Of a stretch of DNA of 64,000 nucleotides, positions 9,144 through 17,771 are shown piece after piece. How positions within the stretch are numbered: position 1 is the first letter of the stretch; every line of letters starts with the position of its first letter. The stretch is taken from positions 62,001-126,000 of the forward strand of contig NZ_JARUKY010000013.1 of the NCBI RefSeq assembly GCF_029688925.1. Reading direction: 5' to 3'. The translations under genes and the position numbers were made by a program. This stretch comes from Evansella sp. AB-P1 (GTDB taxonomy: Bacteria > Bacillota > Bacilli > Bacillales > Salisediminibacteriaceae). The notes under the pieces were generated by a model, which saw only the letters and a list, made by a program, of their open reading frames with translations, was not told the origin of the DNA and searched no databases.

Positions 9144-9644
9144 TTAGCTTTGAATAGCTTCACTCTCATGGGCTGTCCGTTCATGATATTCATATGAAAT
9201 TGAATACCCAATAAACAGACCATATACAAGGTAAAGGCATATAGTAGTAATAATCGTATTTAAATCTAATTGCTGAAGAGATTTAAGTCCAGGAAACATA
9301 GGATTAAACACCCAGAATATAACTACCCATAAGCTCAGTCCAAACAAAAGTCCGGGCCAAGGCTTATTAATCTTTGCAAAAATCATTCGATACAAAAATG
9401 CTACTGGGATTGACACCACTGCAATGAATAATATTCCTACTAACTGTCCTAACCAACCATTTTTCCAATCTCCTAAAGCCCATGGCATTAAAGCTAAAGC
9501 AGGACCTACACGAGCAAAATTTAGATAAAATGCTACATAACCTATTACACTCCAAAAAAGCCCTCCAAATAATCCAATAAGAGCTACTGTCCCATTAAAC
9601 GTTGTACTTGATTCTTGCTGTGATTGTTCTAATTCTTTCGTCAA
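9144..9644 (-). CDS. yqhR: YqhR family integral membrane protein
   Basis: Conserved Bacillus membrane protein of unknown function, 166 aa, with about four membrane helices after a hydrophilic N-terminus. The start is set at TTG (MTKELEQSQ) because GAGGTGATTAGC precedes it; the longer frame begins before the SD. It lies upstream of aroQ as in B. subtilis, but the usual next gene, yqhQ (DUF1385), is absent. Confidence 0.85.
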   Translation of the reverse strand: MTKELEQSQQESSTTFNGTVALIGLFGGLFWSVIGYVAFYLNFARVGPALALMPWALGDWKNGWLGQLVGILFIAVVSIPVAFLYRMIFAKINKPWPGLLFGLSLWVVIFWVFNPMFPGLKSLQQLDLNTIITTICLYLVYGLFIGYSISYEYHERTAHESEAIQS

Positions 9645-10275
9645 GCTAATCACCTCAAAAAATAGTATGTCCATTATTTTATTTACTATTAAAACTGAAT
9701 ATATAAATTTCTAATAGTTCGGTAGTGAATTATAGTGTCTCCTACGCATTCTAACAACATGACCTCCGGAGAAGTATTAACATTACAAAGTTCTTCTCTA
9801 TCATTAGCAGTTATTTAAATCTTATTCAGCCGTTTATGCAGTAGGCAATAAACTTAGACAATCTTCATACTTCTTTATTTTTTATAGCAATAATAAAAAT
9901 TGCTATGACCATGTGTACTCTTATTAGATTTCGGGAATAATAGGAGTATAGAAATTTATTTATCTTTCTGTTTAATGAAGGGAATATATTATACAGTGTA
10001 GAATAATTAATTAAGAAAACTTAGAAACACATAAACACTAAATGCAAAGATAAAAGCTGTATAGTACTCTTATATTGTTACAAATACAATAAAGTATGTT
10101 CAATCACTTAAAAGTATCCAGGAGTTTTTGTAAAAAGCTCACAATATAGGAAACATTAACGATCTTAACTCATATAATAAAGTTCAAATAAGAGCAAAAG
10201 AGATCTATTACTTTCATTTATTAACAATGTTATATATTACTGAGTTTTAAAAATATATTTTAGGAGGTGTCCGAT
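9645..10275. other. 631-base intergenic region between divergent yqhR and yqhP
   Basis: AT-rich with no supported gene. B. subtilis carries yqhQ at this place; I see no recognisable DUF1385 remnant in any frame. It should hold the promoters of both flanking genes. Confidence 0.5.
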
Positions 10276-10647
10276 ATGCTTCGTCATTCATACCACCCCC
10301 TCGTGTTAGCGATTATTGGTTTAGCAATATTAGGAATTGGAATTCAATTATTTAATAGACCAGGGGCTTTTATCACACAAATTTTAGTAACTGTAGGGAT
10401 TGTAGCAATTCTTATCTTTGTTATGAAGACCTTTATTTTACCTAGAATTATGCGAAATCGTTCACCCTTTGGTCAAGCTGCCCACACATCAAACCGACCT
10501 ACAGCTAAGCGAGCTGTTCCATTTTCAAATAAGAAAAAAGATAAGAAAAAGACAGTCTCAAGACCGCTAATTAAACGTCAATCTAATGTAAAGCTAACGG
10601 TCATTGAAGGGAAGAAAAACAAGAAGAAGAACCGAGCTTTATTTTAA
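10276..10647 (+). CDS. yqhP: YqhP / SA1362 family small membrane protein
   Basis: A 123-aa protein of unknown function with two N-terminal membrane helices (about 9-25 and 33-51) and a highly basic C-terminal tail rich in Lys, Asn and Arg that could bind RNA or phospholipid. The start is ATG (MLRHSYHP) with AGGAGG eight bases upstream; an in-frame GTG nine bases earlier overlaps that SD. The gene ends inside its own terminator. Confidence 0.8.
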   Translation: MLRHSYHPLVLAIIGLAILGIGIQLFNRPGAFITQILVTVGIVAILIFVMKTFILPRIMRNRSPFGQAAHTSNRPTAKRAVPFSNKKKDKKKTVSRPLIKRQSNVKLTVIEGKKNKKKNRALF

Positions 10648-10664
10648 TGCTTGGTTCTTTTATT
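10626..10664 (+). terminator. Terminator overlapping the 3' end of yqhP
   Basis: AAGAACCGAGC pairs with GCTTGGTTCTT across the yqhP stop codon, followed by TTTATTTT. Confidence 0.7.
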
Positions 10665-10698
10665 TTCCCTATTCTTTAAAGGGAAGGAGACGATCCAG

Positions 10699-11502
10699 GT
10701 GACTAGCTTTAGTGATAGCCTTGTAAAAATATCCATTCAATCGGATTGGTTAATTATTTTATTTCTCTTAATTGTTGGTGGAATCTTTTGGACAATCCAT
10801 ATGCGTTTAGGATTTCAAGTACTGTATTTAACATTATTATCAATGTCTATTGCCCATATTATTACCCTTTACTTTCCATACATGTACACAAATGATGAAT
10901 TACTACCTATCACACAACCAAATGTCCAAACGACAATGACATTATTTGCTTTTTTTATTCCTTTAGCTCGTTCTCGTTTGCATGTTCTCTTATGCCTAAC
11001 ACCACCAGTACTTATGAGCTTATTATTAGTTATCTTGACTGAAACACATATTTTTTCTATTATTGGTGGGATTCTTATCGGTGGATTTATTATTTATACT
11101 TTCTATCGAACATTGGATTGGATTGGTGCAATGCCCGAACCATACCTATTTGTGTCCGCTATACTTTTTCCATTATTTTTAGCTGCTATTATATTTCCTT
11201 CAGAATTGTATTTGATTTATCCTGGTATTTTATTAGGGAGTGGTATTGGAGTTGCTTTAGAAGTTTTTAAAGTCCGAATGAAGATATCTAAGACAAGTAT
11301 ATTGAAAAGAACTGGTGCTTTTCTCATTGGTGCTTTAGGAATTATTCTTTTCTTTGGAACTGACCGCTTTATTCAATCATGGATACCATTTACTGAACTT
11401 ACGACTGGTATTGTTATTGGTTTATGGATTACTTTTTTTGTCCCCATTCTTTTGATCTTATTTAAAATATATGAAAGAAAAACAAAAAGCCGAGTCTTCT
11501 AA
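10699..11502 (+). CDS. PAP2-like polytopic membrane protein, apparently lacking catalytic motifs
   Basis: A 267-aa protein with about eight membrane helices, starting at GTG (after GGGAAGGAG). The overall pattern and the late segment GILLGSGIGVALEVFKVRMK recall the C-terminally extended Bacillus PAP2 phosphatases, but the expected KxxxxxxRP, PSGH and SRxxxxxHxxxD motifs are not visible: the equivalent regions read LLPITQPNVQTTMTLFAF and LARSRLHVLL. It is therefore probably a non-catalytic relative; family assignment rests on pattern only. It lies just downstream of the yqhP terminator, in the place where other Bacilli have unrelated small genes. Confidence 0.65.
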   Translation: MTSFSDSLVKISIQSDWLIILFLLIVGGIFWTIHMRLGFQVLYLTLLSMSIAHIITLYFPYMYTNDELLPITQPNVQTTMTLFAFFIPLARSRLHVLLCLTPPVLMSLLLVILTETHIFSIIGGILIGGFIIYTFYRTLDWIGAMPEPYLFVSAILFPLFLAAIIFPSELYLIYPGILLGSGIGVALEVFKVRMKISKTSILKRTGAFLIGALGIILFFGTDRFIQSWIPFTELTTGIVIGLWITFFVPILLILFKIYERKTKSRVF

Positions 11503-11516
11503 CTCGGCTTTGAACT
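11486..11516 (+). terminator. Terminator after the PAP2-like gene
   Basis: AAAGCCGAGT pairs with ACTCGGCTTT overlapping the stop codon; the T tract is short. Confidence 0.75.
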
Positions 11517-11520
11517 TTTG

Positions 11521-11835
11521 GGTTACCCGCCCATGCAAATGACATTTGCACCATGGAGGATGAAAATTTTTTAATCCAATTGGAATGAGTGGAATCCTAC
11601 GAGACTCCTGCGGGAACAGCAACAGGTGAAGACCCCGCACTTCGGTACAGTGTGCGAAGTGTGAGGCTGAGGCGTTGCCGCGGTAAAGAAGATACTGTCA
11701 CTGCGAACGGAGTGAAGCAGAGCAGATGTCGCACTTACACCCTTGTAGTGAAAGCGAAGTGGGATATAACGAATGATTAACCTGCCCTTTATTTGCTAAT
11801 ACTATTAAGTTTGATAACAGCTATTTTCAGGGTAG
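11521..11835 (-). repeat. Modular dispersed repeat, long-core copy 1 (family A)
   Basis: About 315 bases, nearly the reverse complement of 48659-48979. The ends are GCACCATGGAGGATGAAAA at the left and CTATTTTCAGGGTAGA at the right. The core carries GAATCCTACGAGACTCCTGC, GCTGAGGCGTTGCC and GAAAGCGAAGTGGG, resembling intergenic elements common in Bacillaceae. Short ORFs inside are not conserved between copies. Confidence 0.8.
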
Positions 11836-11845
11836 ACAAAATCTC

Positions 11846-12739
11846 TTAATATGTCCAATTTTTTAAAAATTTCAATGTACTTTTTTCACCTATTTCCATT
11901 AATTCATTTTTGTCTTTTTCTGATATAGAGAACTGCGTCGTTGAAATATCATTTACAGGTATAAAGACTATGTTTTTGGCATGTGTTTTTGAAATATATC
12001 TCTGATCATGGGCATTTCTCATCGTATCAAACATTGCTTGTAGCAGTGTGAAGGCATTATTAGCCTCTCTAGCTTGAATTTTATTTGCAGGAGGGGTTAA
12101 ACGAAAACCAAGAACTGGGCGAGTTAGCTTTGTTTTTGCTTCTTTCATAAATAACCACATAGGAAAATTGCTTAAAACACCACCATCTACGATCAAGGAC
12201 TCTTTCCCTTTATTATCTATGAGACGATATGGTTCAAAAAAGAAGGGAAGTCCGCAACTCATCCGGATACCTTGCGCAACAGGGAAGGTTTCTGGAATTA
12301 TACCGTATTTTGGGAGGTCATCGGGGATAACGAGAATTTCTCCATTTGTTACATCAGACGCTACCATTTTTAAGGAACCTGGTGGAAGATCGCCAAATGT
12401 ACTAATTCCTTTCTGCTTTAAAAGATGATCCATCCATTCCACTAAGTTATTTCCTTTGTAGATACCTAATGAACGATATAATCGTATCCATCTATAAAAC
12501 CGAAAAATCCATTGGTCATTTGTTGTATCGAGGAGTTCTTTCAGATCTAATTGATCAAATATGTGTGAAATTTCTTCACTTGTATAACCTGCTTTAATTA
12601 GAGATGCTACAATGGAACCAGCACTAGTTCCTGCTAGCCGTTCAAATTCAATGTTTCGTTGAGATAATGCCCTCATTACACCAACAAATGAAAATGCCTT
12701 GATTCCTCCACCTGCAAAAACACCGTCCACTTTTAACAT
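11846..12739 (-). CDS. yqhO: Patatin-like phospholipase (YqhO)
   Basis: A predicted serine lipase or esterase of the patatin family, 297 aa. The oxyanion loop GGGIKAF (about residues 10-16), nucleophile elbow GTSAGS (Ser at about 41) and catalytic Asp in VDGGVLSNFP (about 187) are all present. GGGGGGAAT precedes the ATG. Substrate and role are unknown; it is soluble by sequence. Confidence 0.9.
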   Translation of the reverse strand: MLKVDGVFAGGGIKAFSFVGVMRALSQRNIEFERLAGTSAGSIVASLIKAGYTSEEISHIFDQLDLKELLDTTNDQWIFRFYRWIRLYRSLGIYKGNNLVEWMDHLLKQKGISTFGDLPPGSLKMVASDVTNGEILVIPDDLPKYGIIPETFPVAQGIRMSCGLPFFFEPYRLIDNKGKESLIVDGGVLSNFPMWLFMKEAKTKLTRPVLGFRLTPPANKIQAREANNAFTLLQAMFDTMRNAHDQRYISKTHAKNIVFIPVNDISTTQFSISEKDKNELMEIGEKSTLKFLKNWTY

Positions 12740-12949
12740 TTTTTATTCCCCCCTTCCATATGTAGTACGTACTACATAAAAAAATGCGTATAAAATAAGG
12801 ACTGTTAGTATCTAAAGGGAGACTCTGTAAGGATTTTTAATCTATCAGCCAACCATATTCCATTTAATTACAACTCACAACTGTTTTATGTTATAATTTA
12901 AATAGACAGAAATATCTGAATGATGTTAGTGTGAAGGAGAGTGTATTGT

Positions 12950-13150
12950 ATGAGAAAAACAATGTTTATATTTCCTATGTTGGTAGGTAGTATGTTCTTA
13001 GTTCTTTCGATTCCATTATTTATTTACATTAATTCCCCACAGCCGTTTTTCGCAGGTCTTTTGATTGCTTTTTTTGCTTTCGAGCTTACCTTTCTTTATC
13101 GATATAGAAGACATAAAGTCCGTTTTAACATAAATCGCCTATACAAATGA
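12950..13150 (+). CDS. Hypothetical two-helix membrane protein, 66 aa
   Basis: The start ATG (MRKTMFIFPMLVG) is preceded by GAAGGAGAG at 8 bases. It has two membrane helices (about 4-24 and 29-46) and a basic tail RYRRHKVRFNINRLYK. Family not recognised. The good SD and hydrophobic pattern support a real gene. Confidence 0.6.
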   Translation: MRKTMFIFPMLVGSMFLVLSIPLFIYINSPQPFFAGLLIAFFAFELTFLYRYRRHKVRFNINRLYK

Positions 13151-13196
13151 AAATATTATGCCTGAATACTAACAATTGAAGAAACAAATCTTTGTT

Positions 13197-13300
13197 TCTA
13201 CACTGAAAATACGAAAGTTCTCGCATATAGCTTTCTAGACGACTGGAACGATTTTCATCCTCCATGGTGCAAATTCCCCACTTGCATAGAAGTCTACTCG
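13197..13300 (+). repeat. Modular dispersed repeat, short-core copy (family A)
   Basis: Begins TCTACACTGAAAATACGAAAG and ends with TTTTCATCCTCCATGGTGCA then CTTGCATAG. The same two ends flank much longer cores elsewhere in the window; here only about 40 bases separate them. Confidence 0.75.
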
Positions 13301-13325
13301 AAAAATTAAATGAGGTGTTTATGTA

Positions 13326-13760
13326 GTGAATACATTTACAATTAAAGAACTTCAATCACTAACAGAAATCGTAGAAGCATATCCAGTAATGAAGCAATTG
13401 CGAACTCATCTTCTTGAGGAACAGTATCTTGATTTAGTGAAAGAAGCCAAAGAAAAAGATAGATATAAGATGTTTGCGTTATTTGAAAAGAAACAAATAG
13501 TTGCAGTAATAGGCTTCAAGCCTATGGTTACACTTTATTATGGAAAGTTTATTTGGATATGTGATTTAGTCACAGATCATAAACACCGATCAAAAGGATA
13601 CGGCAAAAAACTACTTACTTATGTACACCAATGGTCAAAAGAGAATAAATATGAATGTGTAGCATTGTCATCTGGATTAAAACGTACAGATGCCCACCGA
13701 TTTTATGAAGATAGGATGAGTTATGAGAAAGTAAGCTATGTTTTTAAAACTTTAGTGTAA
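13326..13760 (+). CDS. GNAT family N-acetyltransferase
   Basis: A 144-aa acetyl-CoA-dependent acetyltransferase. Motif A is visible as ICDLVTDHKHRSKGYGKKLL (about residues 81-100), followed by HRFYEDRMSYEKVSYVFKTL typical of the C-terminal strand. GTG start with GAGGTG upstream. It converges on mntR and shares a terminator with it. Acceptor substrate unknown. Confidence 0.85.
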   Translation: MNTFTIKELQSLTEIVEAYPVMKQLRTHLLEEQYLDLVKEAKEKDRYKMFALFEKKQIVAVIGFKPMVTLYYGKFIWICDLVTDHKHRSKGYGKKLLTYVHQWSKENKYECVALSSGLKRTDAHRFYEDRMSYEKVSYVFKTLV

Positions 13761-13765
13761 GATAA

Positions 13766-13793
13766 AAAAAGACACCTTTGAAGGTGTCTTTGA
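13766..13793. terminator. Bidirectional terminator between GNAT gene and mntR
   Basis: AAAGACACCTT / AAGGTGTCTTT stem with A run on one side and T run on the other, so it serves both convergent genes. Confidence 0.85.
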
Positions 13794-13809
13794 TTACTTA
13801 AAACAAGCC

Positions 13810-14244
13810 TTAAGATTGCTCTTCCACAGCATCATTTTTTTTCTGTACAATCCGTAGGTCGTTTATTCTTTCTGGATTTTCCTCAAAATATTGTACGAGG
13901 TCACCTATGCGATCAATAGCATCCCAGCTTAAATGATGCTCAATCCCTTCCACGTCTTCATAAATATTTTCACCATTTACCCCAATAATTTTCATAAATT
14001 CCTCAAGCAAGTCGTGGCGATATACAAGGCGTTTACCGATCTTTTTTCCTTTTGATGTTAAAATTAAACCACGATATTTTTCATAAACGAGATATTCACT
14101 CTTATCTAACTTTTGTACCATTTTTGTTACCGAGGATGGATGCACCTCAAGTGCTTCTGCAATATCAGAGACTCTGGCATATCCTTTTTCTTCAATTAAT
14201 AAGTAAATTCTTTCTATGTAATCTTCCATACTCGGTGTCGGCAT
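13810..14244 (-). CDS. mntR: Manganese-responsive transcriptional regulator MntR
   Basis: DtxR-family repressor of Mn(II) uptake genes and activator of efflux, 144 aa. N-terminal winged HTH with [20 protein letters not shown], then the dimerisation/metal domain with [20 protein letters not shown]. Asp8 and Glu11 in MEDYIERIY and the Glu/His cluster match the B. subtilis Mn ligands. GGAGGGG precedes the ATG at MPTPSMEDY; the longer frame starts before this SD. Confidence 0.97.
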   Translation of the reverse strand: MPTPSMEDYIERIYLLIEEKGYARVSDIAEALEVHPSSVTKMVQKLDKSEYLVYEKYRGLILTSKGKKIGKRLVYRHDLLEEFMKIIGVNGENIYEDVEGIEHHLSWDAIDRIGDLVQYFEENPERINDLRIVQKKNDAVEEQS

Positions 14245-14524
14245 GTTGTCCCCTCCAAACATTACTTTAAAAACATTGTATAGTTCAGTCTATGATAACA
14301 ATATTTGTTTGTTCGTACATTATGTAAAATTATACTATAAAATAGGAGCATGTACTAGAAAAGTCAAAAGTTAACTTCGAGTAATTAGAATAGGTATCCT
14401 AAAAAGAGAACTGAGTTCTGTCCCTTTTTAAGCAAATTTTACTCTGATTTTTTTGTCCAAAAGTCATAATAATTCAACTATTCACAATGCATACTTGATT
14501 AGTCTTTTCTGATTCTCGAATAAA

Positions 14525-14562
14525 AAAGAGGAATATCCATTGTAGGAATTCCTCTTTTTACA
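14525..14562 (-). terminator. Terminator of nrdJ
   Basis: AAAAAGAGGAATTCCTACAA hairpin with TTCCTCTTTTTT on the minus strand, directly after the nrdJ stop. Confidence 0.85.
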
Positions 14563-14569
14563 ATTTATA

Positions 14570-15190
14570 TTATAACCCACATTTCAATTGTGCACTACAA
14601 TTGGTACATGTATTACATCCACCAATATCTTCTACTGTTCCTTTTCTACATACAGGACAAGTGTCTCCTACTTCACTTCCGTAAGTAACGGATGTACTAC
14701 GAACGTCTGAAATTGTTTCAATGAGAACTACTTGTTTTTTACTATCTTTCGTATCTTGTTCTGGTTCACCAGCAAGCTCTACAGCATACATATCATTTTC
14801 TTCTGCTTTTAAGGTCAAAACTTGTGAATCTCTACTGCCGTCAACATAAACAGTTCCACCTTTTGCACCACCATTGTATAATCGTTCATACACTTTTTTC
14901 ACTTGGTCTACTGTATAGCCACGTGGTGCATTTACGGTTTTACTCAATGAACTGTCTACCCAACGCTGGATAACACATTGTACATCTGCATGTGCTTCAG
15001 GTGAAAGTTCCATACTTGATACGAACCATTCTGGTAATTCGTTTGGATCTGTACCTGGATTATTATCCAAATAATCTTGCAGTATTTGTGCTTTTACTTC
15101 GATGAACTTTCCTAAACGACCGCTACGGAAGTAAGAAAATGAGAAGTAAGGCTCCAGTCCAGTACTCACTCCAACCATTGTTCCAGTGCT
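14570..15190 (-). CDS. nrdJ: Class II ribonucleotide reductase NrdJ, exon 3 (C-terminal 206 aa)
   Basis: Third coding part of the adenosylcobalamin-dependent ribonucleoside reductase. It resumes at STGTMVGVSTGLEPYFSF, directly continuing APTG of exon 2, so intron removal restores the conserved APTGSTG active-site loop. The C-terminus has two Cys pairs, CPVCRKG and CNTCTNC, the usual redox or zinc tail of NrdJ. The first codon AGC is preceded in the DNA by TTG, which would be a false start if the intron were ignored. Confidence 0.92.
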   Translation of the reverse strand, partial: STGTMVGVSTGLEPYFSFSYFRSGRLGKFIEVKAQILQDYLDNNPGTDPNELPEWFVSSMELSPEAHADVQCVIQRWVDSSLSKTVNAPRGYTVDQVKKVYERLYNGGAKGGTVYVDGSRDSQVLTLKAEENDMYAVELAGEPEQDTKDSKKQVVLIETISDVRSTSVTYGSEVGDTCPVCRKGTVEDIGGCNTCTNCSAQLKCGL

Positions 15191-16322
15191 CAATTTGTTA
15201 CTATCTACAGTAAAGTAGACGGTGGGATTTTACCCACTCCGCATATCGCTATACGGTTCAGACTATATCTTCAACCATTTTTGCTGTGCCTCTTTCGATG
15301 ACATGGATACTCGCAAACCGAAACTAAATTAGAAAGTTTATTAGCTAATTTCCAGTTACCATTAAATTTTCTAAATGGAATTATATGATGTACTGATAAT
15401 TCTCTTCCGTATTCTGTTTCGGTATTACCACAGTCCTGACATGTATAATTATCACGTTTCCGAGCCTTTTTACGCTGTGCTCTCCAGTTTGGACCGTAAT
15501 AATCTATGTCTCCACCTTGCCACGTCGGACTTTTATGCCCGCTAAAATAACCTGTTCTAGAGTAGAAATCTGACATACAATTCACTGTACAAAAGTTCCA
15601 TTGCTTTATTACGGATGGTTTCTTTTCAAACAACTTACCGCAATTACTACATTGAACTTCCTTCCTGTTTTTATATTGTACTTTGCCACGTATACCATTT
15701 GCCTTGCCTAAACATTTCTTAGAACAGAATCTAGCCGTATTTTTTCGGTTAATAGGAACTTCAAAGAAAGTCTCGCATATCAAACACTTAATTTTTACTC
15801 TATTTCTTAAATGCTGATTTATATTGCTCCCATTTCCCCTCATATAATTAGTTCGACACTCTCTGTTACAAAAAAAGTATTTATTTTGGCCGTAACATCT
15901 TTTCCTTAAAAGCAAACTATCACAATAACTACATTTTACGTCAATTTTAGTAGATAGCTTAGTCCAATACTCAGGAGGATGTGACTTTTGATACTCTGTT
16001 TTACAATTTCTAGAACAGTATTTTTTTCTTTCAAAGTGGCTCGGTCTGACATTTATCCATGTTTTACAATTAAGGCACTGTTTTTTCATGAATATTCACC
16101 TCTTTACAATTATCGAACATTCGTTCTTCTTTGTAAAGAGTAATGGTTGCTCGGCGTGTAGTCGTTGAAGGGTCAGCCACGACTTCCCTGCGGATTGACT
16201 GCACCTTTTGATTTTTACCTTCAATCGTGATGGCAAGTCACAGGTACAAAAGGATACTCAGTGTTTCCCGCATACAGCCAAGTTTACGCCACACTTTCAC
16301 AAGCGTGGGGGGCAACAATTTT
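15191..16322 (-). mobile_element. Group I intron 2 in nrdJ, with HNH endonuclease gene
   Basis: A 1132-base intervening sequence between GGT (Gly of APTG) and AGC (Ser). The 5' exon ends in U and the intron ends in G, as required for group I splicing; exon GGGU can pair with intron GCCC to form P1. Core elements are P (TATGCGGGAAACAC, about 16261-16274), Q (AATCCGCAGGGAAG, about 16183-16196), R (TTCAACGACTACACG, about 16155-16169) and S (GAAGATATAGTC, 15261-15272). The homing-endonuclease ORF lies between R and S. Subgroup IA is likely but not proven. Confidence 0.9.
15271..16089 (-). CDS. HNH homing endonuclease of group I intron 2
   Basis: 272 aa, carried in the intron between the R and S core elements; its TGA stop overlaps S. 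The N-terminal two thirds contain four Cys-x2-Cys...Cys-x3-Cys zinc-finger-like repeats (CLNCKTW, CSYCDSL, CLICETF, CSNCGKL with partners CSRNC, CNREC, CSKKC, CTVNC). The C-terminus is an HNH nuclease: WRAQRKKARKRDNYTCQDCG, LSVHHIIPFRKF, NLVSVCEYPCHRKRH. AAAGAGGTGAATATTC precedes the ATG. It should cut intronless nrdJ alleles to drive intron homing; its target is inferred from location. Confidence 0.9.
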   Translation of the reverse strand: MKKQCLNCKTWINVRPSHFERKKYCSRNCKTEYQKSHPPEYWTKLSTKIDVKCSYCDSLLLRKRCYGQNKYFFCNRECRTNYMRGNGSNINQHLRNRVKIKCLICETFFEVPINRKNTARFCSKKCLGKANGIRGKVQYKNRKEVQCSNCGKLFEKKPSVIKQWNFCTVNCMSDFYSRTGYFSGHKSPTWQGGDIDYYGPNWRAQRKKARKRDNYTCQDCGNTETEYGRELSVHHIIPFRKFNGNWKLANKLSNLVSVCEYPCHRKRHSKNG

Positions 16323-17459
16323 ACCCGTAGGAGCAACGGTTAATAAGTGTGAGTTTCGGATACCGTATTGTAATATTCCTTGACGAATATCTTCTGGCAT
16401 CTTCTTCATGTAACCAGTGTTGATGTATTTCATTCTTAGGTGTTGTGTTTCTTGGTCATTGGATCCTACTAGGAATGGGAAGCTTCCCTTTTCCTTCGCA
16501 AGCTCGATGCTTGTACGATAAGCAGTAGTTGCAATCGTTTCAAAGATTTTATCTACAAGGGTATTTCCTTCCTCAGAGCCATACACAGTTTCTGTATAAA
16601 TGAGTAGATCATGTAATCCCATTACTCCGAGACCAACACGCCTTTCACCTTTTGCTTGCTTTGTATTTTCTTCAAGGAAATACGGTGTTGCATCAATAAC
16701 GTTATCTTGCATACGCACACCAGTTGCAACTGTTTCTATTAGTTTTTCATAATCTACTTCATTCTTTTCCTTATCGGCCATTTCTGCTAAATTGACAGCT
16801 GCCAAGTTACAAACAGAAAACGGCGCAAGTGGTTGTTCCCCACAAGGGTTCGTTGCAACTACTTTTTGATCATAGGCTTTTGCATTTGTCATTTCGTTTG
16901 CATTATCAATAAAGAAAATACCCGGCTCCGCTGAATACGTTGCGCAAATGTTGATTAAGTTCCAAAGCTCTTTTGCTTTAATTTTTCTATACGTTCGAAC
17001 GCCGAAGCCTAACGCCTCCCATTCACGAACATCACCGTATTCATGCCAATCACGATTGTATGCTTCCATTTCTTCTTTGTTGTAGTTTTCTACATCAGGG
17101 AAACGAAGTTTATAATCTGTGTCATTTTCTACCGCTTCCATAAACTCTTTCGTAATACAAACGGAAATATTTGCACCAGTTAAGAATTCGGAATTATTAA
17201 CAGAATATGTTCCACCAGTACGCAGCTTTTCTTCTGCTTCTTGAATCACCTTTGGATCAAAGCCTCCTGTACCAGGGATATGTTTATAGTTAATGATTCC
17301 TTGATACATCGCTTCTTCAAGCTCGGATAAAGGAGTGAACTTTAATTTTTCTTTAATAAGACGCTGAATATGATCGTCTTCAGTATTTTCTAGTAAGTAT
17401 CTTAAAATTCTCGGATTTTGCATTTTAGAAATAATAAATTCTAAAATGTCTGGATGCCA
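16323..17459 (-). CDS. nrdJ: Class II ribonucleotide reductase NrdJ, exon 2 (379 aa)
   Basis: Middle coding part of NrdJ, starting WHPDILEFIISKMQNPR right after intron 1 and ending LLTVAPTG before intron 2. It holds the active-site region NPCGEQPLAPFSVCNLAAVN with the catalytic Cys residues, and GLGVMGLHDLLIY. The open frame runs 12 codons past the splice site before a stop (KIVAPHACESVA), which is intron sequence. No start codon belongs to this part. Confidence 0.92.
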
Positions 17460-17771
17460 CGTACATACCGTCCCTTTCAGGATATTTATTTACGGTCTAG
17501 ACTATATCATCACCCACAGCACTTTCTGTTTGGGGTTGGGCACTTATGAGGGGTTATTGTTGGGACTCACCCTCTAGTCGTTGAACCTTCGCCAATACTT
17601 TAACCCAATGACGCTTGGCTGCTGATTACCCAATTCAATCAATTTTTAAGCATTCACGCCCACCGTTTCCAGTCACGTTGTAGCTTGATTGACTCTAAGG
17701 GTTTTCCAGCAATTCACCCAATTTTCTAGTCATTCATTTTCTGAATGACGCGGACTAAGGCTCCTTTATTA
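17460..17771 (-). mobile_element. Group I intron 1 in nrdJ, without ORF
   Basis: A 312-base intron between GAT (Asp of MIMLAD) and TGG (Trp of WHPDI). Exon end GCGGAU pairs exactly with the internal guide GUCCGC (terminal U-G wobble), about 15 bases into the intron, forming P1; the last intron base is G. Core elements are P (AATTGCTGGAAA, 17703-17714), Q (AATCAGCAGCC, about 17617-17627), R (GTTCAACGACTAGA, 17573-17586) and S (GATATAGTC, 17500-17508). No homing endonuclease remains. Confidence 0.92.

Noticed and set aside
10651-10698. Earlier TTG start for the PAP2-like protein
   Set aside because: That start lies in the yqhP terminator hairpin with no SD; the GTG at 10699 has GGGAAGGAG at proper spacing.
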